From CAYMEV01 sp964431655 [NCBI: uncultured bacterium] (lineage in GTDB: Bacteria; CAYMEV01), in the NCBI GenBank assembly GCA_964431655.1, contig CAYSKJ010000008.1:1-40224 (forward strand): 40,224 nt of DNA, read 5' to 3'. Positions 34,098 to 40,224 of the stretch are shown here, piece by piece. A model generated the notes under the pieces. That model made no database searches and had not been told where the DNA came from. It saw only the letters and a program-made list of their open reading frames with translations. Each line of letters opens with the position of its first letter. Positions within the stretch are counted from its first letter, which is position 1. A program made the position numbers and the translations under genes.

Positions 34098-34964
34098 TTA
34101 TTCATAAAATATAATGGATGCATAGGAAACCGCCTGTTCATAATCACCTGTTATGTCTCCGGATGTGTAATAATCAGTCAGATATGTTTTTATTTCCCTT
34201 CCTGAAAACAGCGAAATTAGCACAGAGACAGGCATATAACCGCATATTGTAGCCCCGGTTTCCTGCTTCAGCCGTAAGAAGGAAGAGTAATCAAGCCCTT
34301 TTATATGCTCTATATGATCCATGTCCAGCCGGTTAATACTCTCCCGGATCTTTGTTCTGCTTTTAAGATGGTCAAAGGGATTATACCCGAAACGATAGCC
34401 ATAGTGAGTGAAATCAGTGCTGGCAATAACCAGGTCCCTGCCGGTCAGAATGTTATCCATGGATCTCCTGATATTCGGGATATCGCCGGCGGACAGGTGG
34501 CCTGCCAGAAGCGGGACAATCCTGAAGTCTTTCAGGTAGTACTGGAGGAAAGGCAGGTGGATTTCCGCCGAATGCTCCTGCTGTTCCGCTCTAATATCTG
34601 TTGTAAATATGCTGTGGCTGTCCTTAAGCTTTTCTGCATATTCACGGTTGACTTCAATTTTTCCGAAGGGTGTTTCATAACAGTGGAAGCTGCTGCAGGC
34701 TATGCCGTTGAAATAGCTGGAATGGGAGGGTGCCAGGATTATGATATTCTCATAGGGCAGGCTCTGGATGTGCCTGTAGGCTGATACGGCGGCCTTGCCG
34801 GAATAGATGTAGCCTGCATGGGGGGCAATGATCCCGCGGATTCTGGAAAAGGTCATATCTGCTTCAGGGCACTGTTTTTCATATGCCCTGATTTCCTCTT
34901 TAAGGCTTATGGCATCCCCTGAGTACCAGGTTCCGCTCAGAATAGACTTTCTTACAACGTTCAT
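34098..34964 (-). CDS. amrB: MEMO1-family protein (AmmeMemoRadiSam system protein B)
   Basis: A 288-residue MEMO-family protein. The metal-site residues known from human MEMO1 are in place: His49 in 'IIAPHAGYIYSG', His81 in 'LAPSHSS' and a Cys at 241 in 'TICGYMPV'. The conserved 'ASTDFTHYG' is also present (about residues 181-189). The frame can start at ATG 34979, but GGGAGG lies seven bases before ATG 34964, which gives the usual N-terminus (RKSILSGTWYSG). MEMO folds like a ring-opening dioxygenase; the bacterial role is not established. In many bacteria it is encoded with AMMECR1 and a radical-SAM protein, but neither is adjacent here. Confidence 0.9.
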   Translation of the reverse strand: MNVVRKSILSGTWYSGDAISLKEEIRAYEKQCPEADMTFSRIRGIIAPHAGYIYSGKAAVSAYRHIQSLPYENIIILAPSHSSYFNGIACSSFHCYETPFGKIEVNREYAEKLKDSHSIFTTDIRAEQQEHSAEIHLPFLQYYLKDFRIVPLLAGHLSAGDIPNIRRSMDNILTGRDLVIASTDFTHYGYRFGYNPFDHLKSRTKIRESINRLDMDHIEHIKGLDYSSFLRLKQETGATICGYMPVSVLISLFSGREIKTYLTDYYTSGDITGDYEQAVSYASIIFYE

Positions 34965-35042
34965 CTGCACGCCTCCCATGAAAACTTGTTTATACAGATA
35001 ATAATAATAGCCGGCTGGATAATTTCAAAGGAATTTGCAAAA

Positions 35043-35705
35043 TTAAAAAAGCATTTCTATATCCAGGGAGTAAAAATCATCTATTATCAGGTCAGGGGAG
35101 TATTCCTCAAGCTCATTGCGCCTGTTTGATCCTGTTGTTATGGAAACAGATTTTGCCCCTATCTTTCTTGCCGTTTTTATATCCAGGACAGTATCCCCTA
35201 TAACTACCATCTCTTTGAAGTCCCTGGCGTAGTATCCCCTTGATTTTTCCACAGCCTTCATGGCAATTGAGTACCTGTCCAGGGCATCCTCACCGAAACC
35301 CCCGACGGGGAAAAGACTCCAGACACCCATCTTTTCCAGCTTGAACCTCGCCCCTATCCTGAGCTCACCAGTCATCAGGGTCAGGGGGTAGCCCTTATTA
35401 TAAAGCCTGTTTATAAAATCTGTAGAGCCTGCATTCTCCCTCCATATATCGGTGTTTTTAAATAGCTCCAGGTTCTTTTCATATATTTTAAGGAATTTAG
35501 ACCAGAGCCTGTCTTCAAACACCACTCCTGCATTTCGGAGGACCTCCATGAAAACATCCTTATCGCTCCTTGCAGAAGTGTCTATGCCTTTCATGGCATT
35601 ATAGGCATTAAGCAGTTCATCCGCGCTTTTTGAGTATGGTATGTCTGTTCTGCTGTCCCTCTGGATTATAGTTCCGTTAATGTCAAATATAATAAGAGTA
35701 TTCAT
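35043..35705 (-). CDS. HAD-superfamily hydrolase with Asn in motif I
   Basis: A 220-residue HAD protein of the phosphoglycolate-phosphatase-like subfamily with a helical cap (~15-90). Motif I is 'IIFDINGT': the nucleophile Asp8 is kept but the usual second Asp is Asn10. Motif II Thr112 (LMTGE), motif III Lys122/125 and motif IV 'VVIGDTVLDIKTA' (Asp171, Asp175) are present. The second Asp is the acid/base in phosphatases, so catalysis may be altered. AAAGGAGGG precedes a double ATG; 35705 has the better spacing. It lies 78 bases upstream of the MEMO gene on the same strand and may be co-transcribed. The substrate is unknown. Confidence 0.85.
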   Translation of the reverse strand: MNTLIIFDINGTIIQRDSRTDIPYSKSADELLNAYNAMKGIDTSARSDKDVFMEVLRNAGVVFEDRLWSKFLKIYEKNLELFKNTDIWRENAGSTDFINRLYNKGYPLTLMTGELRIGARFKLEKMGVWSLFPVGGFGEDALDRYSIAMKAVEKSRGYYARDFKEMVVIGDTVLDIKTARKIGAKSVSITTGSNRRNELEEYSPDLIIDDFYSLDIEMLF

Positions 35706-35931
35706 CATACCCTCCTTTTGATTCTTGCGGGATGATAGCATTTTTTGCAAATAAGTTCAAAACATTTTATTTTCTGCCGTTTATTATAAAAAATTATCCC
35801 TCAGGTATTTGATTTTTAAAGCACCTTTTATTATGCTTTTTACATAATAGTTATTATTTTCAGGGGATTACATTGTAAGATGTTCAGACTTATTGATTTA
35901 CCGGAAAATTAAAATTTTACAGGAGGCTTGT

Positions 35932-37416
35932 ATGAAACAGTCTATTTTCCTTATATTAGCTTTTATTGTGCTTTCTTCAGTAATTACCGGCTACAGGGAT
36001 TCCGATATTTTCCCCTTCAGTTCTGAATGTCCTGTTCCGGTCTATCGCTTTTTCAATACGGTCAGGGGCGGTCATCTCTATACCATATCAAAGGCAGAGA
36101 GGGACCATATAATAAAGAACCTTCCCCATTGGATGCTGGAGGGCAGGATGTTTGATGTCTATGCTTTTCAGAAGCCTGGGACACTTGCTGTGCACCGCTT
36201 TTTAAACATAAATACAGGATTTTATTTTTATACTATAAGTGAGGCAGAGAGGGATAATATTTTACAGCTTCCCCAGTATAATTACGAGGGAATTAAGTTC
36301 TGGGTTTTTGCAGACCATTCTATGGACACTACTCCTGTATACCGTCTATTCAACCATGCACGGGGCAGCCATCTCTATACTGTAAGCGAAGCGGAGCGGG
36401 ATATAGTTATCCAGCATCCCGACTGGGCCTATGAGGGGGTAGCATTTTACTGCTATCCGCACTACAACAGGGTTCCGGCAACAGGTCAGACCATATCCTA
36501 CTGGCCCGGTGATGACGGGGATCTTCAGACGGGAGTCCAGTGGCCTGAACCTCGTTTTCTGGATAATGGCGATTTAACAGTCACGGACAGCCTGACAGGT
36601 CTAATGTGGACAAAGAACGCCGACCTTTGCGGGAAAATAACCTGGGAAGACGCTTTAGATTTCTGCAATAACCTTGATCATGCCGGCTATGATGACTGGC
36701 ACCTTCCTAATATGCGCGAGCTTCACAGTCTTATGGACTTTTCCGAATCATCTCCTGCCTTACATGAAAGTCATCCCTTTGAAGATGTTCATACCAGCTT
36801 TCAGAACAACCTCTACTGGTCTTCTTCTACAAATTCTTATCATTCCGTTTGTGCCTGGTATGTCGATATGGCCAGGGGCGGTGTCAGGTTTTGCCAGAAG
36901 ATAGAGACCAACTATGTCTGGGCTGTGCGCAGTATCTCTGATGGCGATGCTCCAGTCCCTGTGACCGGCCAGACCATTTCCTTCAGGCCCGGTGATGACG
37001 GTGATCTCCAGAGGGGAGTTACATGGCCTGTTTCAAGGTTTACGGATAATGGTGATCAGACGGTCATGGACAATTTTACAGGGCTTGTATGGTCCAGAAA
37101 TGCCAGTCCTGGCGGAAGGATGCTCTGGACTGACGCGATAGACTACTGCAACAGCCTTGAGTATGGAGGATACAATGACTGGCGCCTGCCTGATATACGC
37201 GAGATCCACAGCCTGATAGACTGTGGAGAGCATGATTTTTGCCTGCCTGAGGGTCATCCCTTTATTAATGTTCAATCCTACCTTTACTGGTCCTCCACTT
37301 CCTGTGCTTCTTTTCCTAATGCCCGGTGCCAGACTATCAGTATAGCCAGCGGTAGAGTGAATGACTATAACAAGACGGAGGATTTTTATATCTGGCCGGT
37401 CCGAGGCGGGCAATAG
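35932..37416 (+). CDS. Exported protein with three DUF5648 repeats and two DUF1566 (Lcl C-terminal) domains
   Basis: A 494-residue protein with a signal peptide (residues 1-20). Residues 35-180 hold three ~45-residue repeats of the form V-x-R-x-x-N-x-x-x-G-x-x-x-Y-T-x-S-x-A-E-R-D...EG, matching DUF5648. Residues ~185-350 and ~350-494 are two related DUF1566 domains, each starting TGQTIS, then PGDDGDLQ, with 'TDNGDQTVMDNFTGLVW' in the second and 'NDWRLPDIREIHSLID' later. Both domain types occur in secreted proteins of unknown function. AGGAGG lies six bases before ATG 35932; the longer frame from 35893 is not supported. A weak promoter (TTGATT 35809, 17 bases, TATGCT 35832) may serve it. Confidence 0.85.
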   Translation: MKQSIFLILAFIVLSSVITGYRDSDIFPFSSECPVPVYRFFNTVRGGHLYTISKAERDHIIKNLPHWMLEGRMFDVYAFQKPGTLAVHRFLNINTGFYFYTISEAERDNILQLPQYNYEGIKFWVFADHSMDTTPVYRLFNHARGSHLYTVSEAERDIVIQHPDWAYEGVAFYCYPHYNRVPATGQTISYWPGDDGDLQTGVQWPEPRFLDNGDLTVTDSLTGLMWTKNADLCGKITWEDALDFCNNLDHAGYDDWHLPNMRELHSLMDFSESSPALHESHPFEDVHTSFQNNLYWSSSTNSYHSVCAWYVDMARGGVRFCQKIETNYVWAVRSISDGDAPVPVTGQTISFRPGDDGDLQRGVTWPVSRFTDNGDQTVMDNFTGLVWSRNASPGGRMLWTDAIDYCNSLEYGGYNDWRLPDIREIHSLIDCGEHDFCLPEGHPFINVQSYLYWSSTSCASFPNARCQTISIASGRVNDYNKTEDFYIWPVRGGQ

Positions 37417-37461
37417 AGATAAGCAGATAATTCGGTGACTTTTACAGTTAGATTACTCTCT

Positions 37462-37484
37462 GAAGACTATAATATTCAGTCTTC
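37462..37484. repeat. Hairpin downstream of the DUF1566 gene
   Basis: A perfect 7-bp inverted repeat, GAAGACT (37462-37468) and AGTCTTC (37478-37484), with a nine-base loop, 45 bases after the stop at 37416. It lacks a T run, so termination is only possible. Confidence 0.4.
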
Positions 37485-37597
37485 TCTGATAAATCCATGA
37501 CTCTGTCAGAATTCATCTTTATTTTCACGGCAGGCGCTGGACAAATACCAGAAGAGAAAGTAAAACTTGCGAACCAAGATTTATGATTTAATAAATA

Positions 37598-37624
37598 TTG
37601 ATTTTTCAGGCAATAATGTATAAA
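37598..37624 (+). promoter_or_regulatory. Candidate promoter of purB
   Basis: TTGATT (37598-37603) and TATAAA (37619-37624) are spaced by 15 bases, 48 bases before the purB start. No purine-operator or riboswitch-like structure was recognised in 37485-37672. Confidence 0.4.
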
Positions 37625-37672
37625 TTCAGTATTTAGTCTACGATATATTAGAGAAGGAGGATACTAAGCGCT

Positions 37673-39097
37673 ATGAACAGGGATGAATACACCAGCCCCT
37701 TGATTAGCAGGTATGCATCCGGTGAGATGTCCCGCATATTCTGCGATAATTTCAAATATAAAACATGGAGGAAACTCTGGATTGCACTGGCTGAAGCCCA
37801 GAAAGATCTGGGAATCAATATTGGGGATGAACAGATAGATGAACTGAAAAAAAATATTGATAATATTGATTATGATTATGTCAGCAAAATTGAAAAGGAA
37901 AAAAAGCATGATGTTATGTCCCATATAGAGGGTTATGCCAGGTATGCTCCCCAGGGGGCAGGTATACTTCACCTGGGTGCCACCAGCGCTTTTGTAACTG
38001 ACAATACTGACCTGATTCAGATCAGGGAGGCCGGCAGGCTGATACTGAAAAAACTGCTGATACTGATAGACAATCTTTCAGACAAGGCAATGCAGTACCG
38101 TGATCTCCCGGTCCTTGGCTTCACACATTTCCAGCCGGCCCAGCCTACGACAGCCGGGAAGAGGTTCTGCCTGTGGCTTTATGAGCTTTTTGAAGATGCC
38201 CTGGAGATGGAGGATTTCCTTAAGAAGCTTCCCTTCCGGAGCGCCAAGGGTACGGTGGGAACCATGGCCAGTTATATGGAGATTTTCAACAATGATGAAA
38301 AAAAATGCATGGAACTGGACAGGAAGGTAGCCCAATCCTTCGGTTTTGAACATACCTTTCCTGTAACAGGCCAGACCTATTCGAGAAAGACCGATTACCG
38401 TCTTTCGGCAATATTATCCGGTATCGGCCAGTCCCTTATAAAAATGGCAACCGATATAAGGCTCCTTCAGCACAGAAGAGAGGTTATGGAGCCTTTCGGG
38501 GCTTCCCAGGTGGGCTCCAGCGCTATGCCCTATAAACAGAATCCAATGAAATGCGAAAGGATAACTTCTTTAGCAAGATACCTTCTTACCAAACCCGTGG
38601 ATTTTGCAAATATAGCATCCGGCCAGTGGCTTGAAAGGACACTGGATGACTCGGCCCTGAGAAGGATAATAATTCCTGAATCCTTCCTTACGGCCGATGC
38701 TGTCTTAAGCCTTGCCACAGTAGTTATAAAAGGCATAAATGTTAATGAAAGGATTATATCAAAGAATCTTTCAGCTTATCTGCCCTTAATGCTCTCAGAA
38801 AAGCTTATAGCGGTGATGGCCCGGGACGGTGTCTCGCGTCAGGAAGCCCACAGCAGGATCAGGGATATATCCCTGGGGCTTATAGAGGAAATGAGGCTGG
38901 AAGAGGTGCTGGAGCGATTTTTAGAGGATGAAATAATTGGAAGATACAAGGATTTTATAAAACAGATATGCGATCCGGGGCTGCATACCGGGCTGGCCGG
39001 CAGGCAGGTGGAAGAATTTATCAAAAACAGCGTGAAACCCATGCTGGACAGGTATAGAGATCAGCTTGCAGATGCCGGCTATGAGCACAGTATCTGA
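37673..39097 (+). CDS. purB: Adenylosuccinate lyase
   Basis: A 474-residue fumarase/aspartase-superfamily lyase that removes fumarate from SAICAR and adenylosuccinate in purine synthesis. The family motifs are 'HLGATSAFVTDNTD' (100-113), 'GFTHFQPAQPTTAGKR' (149-164, with the catalytic His) and the C3 signature 'GSSAMPYKQNPMKCERI' near residue 290. It resembles the eukaryotic/spirochaete-type PurB of ~470-480 residues rather than the ~430-residue Bacillus form. AAGGAGG lies about 12 bases before ATG. The GNAT gene starts within its 3' end. Confidence 0.96.
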   Translation: MNRDEYTSPLISRYASGEMSRIFCDNFKYKTWRKLWIALAEAQKDLGINIGDEQIDELKKNIDNIDYDYVSKIEKEKKHDVMSHIEGYARYAPQGAGILHLGATSAFVTDNTDLIQIREAGRLILKKLLILIDNLSDKAMQYRDLPVLGFTHFQPAQPTTAGKRFCLWLYELFEDALEMEDFLKKLPFRSAKGTVGTMASYMEIFNNDEKKCMELDRKVAQSFGFEHTFPVTGQTYSRKTDYRLSAILSGIGQSLIKMATDIRLLQHRREVMEPFGASQVGSSAMPYKQNPMKCERITSLARYLLTKPVDFANIASGQWLERTLDDSALRRIIIPESFLTADAVLSLATVVIKGINVNERIISKNLSAYLPLMLSEKLIAVMARDGVSRQEAHSRIRDISLGLIEEMRLEEVLERFLEDEIIGRYKDFIKQICDPGLHTGLAGRQVEEFIKNSVKPMLDRYRDQLADAGYEHSI

Positions 39098-40088
39098 AGA
39101 TCAAAGAAACTGCATATTAAAAAAACTCAAAAGCCAGAATCTTAGTTATATCCGGCACGAAGTCAGGGACCTGGCATGTTTTGAAAGGCTGTTTTCCCAG
39201 GAAACACGGGATTTCAAAAATTATCTTGCATGGGATATCAGGGATTTTGAATCAGCCAAAGGCTGTGCTCTGCAAAGCAGGGAGATTCTCAAGTCTGTTC
39301 TTATGAGGGGGGACCTTGCTGTAGCCTGTGCCCTTGCAATCCCCTTAAACGGCTTTGTCTATATCTATTCTCTGAATATATTAGAAGAGTATGCCGGACA
39401 GGGACTGCTGGAGGATATGCTTTTTATTTTTTTATGGGATATAATCAGCAAAACCGGGTGCATCATTGAGGGACAGCCCTTTCTGTTTAACTGCCCCCTG
39501 GATGTTTCAAGGCTTGAACCCTTTGAACATGTGCTCCTTGAAAAGGTTTTCATGGTCTGTGATACCAGCAAGGCTGTAATCCATTCTCAGCAGGATAAGG
39601 CCATAATGGCACTCAACATTAACCTGCCTCTGGAGTTCCTGGCAGGTTTTATTACCGAAAGCTATGCGCAACATCCGGAGAGCAATGTCAGCAGTTTTTA
39701 CAGAAGTCGCGGGGATGCCTGCTTTTATCTGAATGATTTATTAAATAATCAGGGGTGCGGACCCTATCTGCCTGGGGCATCCTGTATCGCCTTTGGTGAT
39801 GGGAAGGTCCTTGGATTTGACATTATTACATCAACGGGTGAGGGCAGGGGGCATCTTGCCCAGATTGCCGTAAAAAAGGGATTCAGGAAAAAGGGCATAG
39901 GTGGATTTTTGCTGAGAAATTCTATAAACTGGCTAAAGGAAAACGGTTATACTACAGTTTCCCTTTCAGTGGCAAAAAAATTATTTACCCATGAATGGTA
40001 CAGCAGTATAGGTTTCAGGGATGTGCTCGATTTTACCGGGTTCAGAATCCTGGGGCCAAAGGGGTCTCAGCAGTCCGAAAAAACATAG
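39081..40088 (+). CDS. Tandem GNAT-fold N-acetyltransferase
   Basis: A 335-residue protein (TTG 39066 and ATG 39072 are alternative starts; none has a clear ribosome site). The C-terminal half has a canonical GNAT core: 'HLAQIAVKKGFRKKGIGGFL' with the acetyl-CoA loop R-K-K-G-I-G, then 'SLSVAKKLFTHEWYSSIGF'. The N-terminal half contains a degenerate copy, 'SLNILEEYAGQGLLEDML', so the protein is probably two GNAT folds with one inactive site. It overlaps the end of purB by 17 bases and is translated with it. The substrate is unknown. The terminator that ends the operon partly overlaps its last codons. Confidence 0.85.
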   Translation: MSTVSEDQRNCILKKLKSQNLSYIRHEVRDLACFERLFSQETRDFKNYLAWDIRDFESAKGCALQSREILKSVLMRGDLAVACALAIPLNGFVYIYSLNILEEYAGQGLLEDMLFIFLWDIISKTGCIIEGQPFLFNCPLDVSRLEPFEHVLLEKVFMVCDTSKAVIHSQQDKAIMALNINLPLEFLAGFITESYAQHPESNVSSFYRSRGDACFYLNDLLNNQGCGPYLPGASCIAFGDGKVLGFDIITSTGEGRGHLAQIAVKKGFRKKGIGGFLLRNSINWLKENGYTTVSLSVAKKLFTHEWYSSIGFRDVLDFTGFRILGPKGSQQSEKT

Positions 40089-40102
40089 GCCCCCGGTTTT
40101 TT
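40049..40102 (+). terminator. Terminator after the GNAT gene
   Basis: GGGGCC (40052-40057) pairs with GGCCCC (40088-40093), extended by CC/GG across one mismatch, with a ~30-base loop. It is followed by TTTTTT. The left arm is inside the coding region. Confidence 0.6.
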
Positions 40103-40140
40103 ACTTGCAAAATTAAGCATAAAATTTATCCTTTAGGGGT

Positions 40141-40224
40141 ATGAATAATGTCCTTTTAGATAATATATCATTGCTTCGCCGGCTTAAGCCCTCTTTATAT
40201 CATGCCTACAGCCGTTACCCCCTC
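40141..40224 (+). CDS. Start of an unidentified gene (runs off the right edge)
   Basis: The frame is open from ATG 40141 to the window end (28 codons, basic, 'ISLLRRLKPSLYHAYSR'). AGGGG immediately precedes it but sits too close to be an ideal ribosome site. It follows the terminator by 38 bases. Too short to identify; it may not be real. Confidence 0.4.
   Translation, partial: MNNVLLDNISLLRRLKPSLYHAYSRYPL

Noticed and set aside
1-40224. CRISPR array, prophage, or integrated element with attachment sites
   Set aside because: No regularly spaced repeats, no phage structural genes and no direct repeats flanking a block were seen. The only mobile trace is the IS256-type stub.

Overview
The window looks like chromosome from a Gram-negative (diderm) bacterium, most likely a member of the Spirochaetota. 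Three things point that way: the cluster spoVG–prs–rplY (Ctc type)–pth, the block rpmH–rnpA–yidD–yidC–jag–mnmE–mnmG, and many lipoproteins and outer-membrane proteins (TolC, a BamA-like barrel, a LolB-like lipoprotein). The DNA is moderately AT-rich, uses TTG and GTG starts, and packs genes tightly with ATGA, TAATG and TGATG overlaps. The phylum assignment is an inference from gene content and order, not a computed placement.

Layout. 1-7458: a truncated lipoprotein gene (-), a HEAT-repeat protein (+), then a leftward operon for an ABC polysaccharide exporter (Wzm/Wzt type) with an ATP-grasp enzyme, and a small membrane protein. 7496-16903: one long rightward block of housekeeping genes (TPR protein, LolB-like lipoprotein, ispE, spoVG, tRNA-Gln, prs, rplY, pth, hppA, rpsF, ssb, rpsR) closed by a clear terminator. 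TPR–lolB–ispE–prs–rplY–pth is also the order in pseudomonads. 16961-18058: a 1.1-kb gene graveyard with a decayed secreted repeat-protein gene and the N-terminal stub of an IS256-family transposase. 18119-25933: cell-envelope genes. These are a TPR lipoprotein, a second lipoprotein, and a large protein fusing a gluzincin-like domain, a TolB-like propeller and an outer-membrane barrel, then a leftward TolC and a secreted seven-repeat SBBP propeller protein.

25946-33853: the leftward RNA-modification and membrane-insertion block, read rpmH > rnpA > yidD > yidC > jag > mnmE > mnmG > ABC-2 permease. 34098-35705: a MEMO-family protein and a HAD hydrolase (-). 35932-37416: a secreted DUF5648/DUF1566 protein. 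37673-40088: purB coupled to a tandem-GNAT protein, then the start of another gene at the right edge.

The most striking observation is rnpA. The essential RNase P protein gene is not in one frame: its start overlaps the rpmH stop, and a run of ten A residues separates the start from the conserved body, which is one frame away. This suggests transcriptional slippage, -1 ribosomal frameshifting, or a homopolymer sequencing error. Other points are the LolB-like protein at a conserved locus, the protease–propeller–barrel fusion in an operon with two lipoproteins, and several conserved proteins with altered signature residues (Prs, Jag, SSB, HAD).
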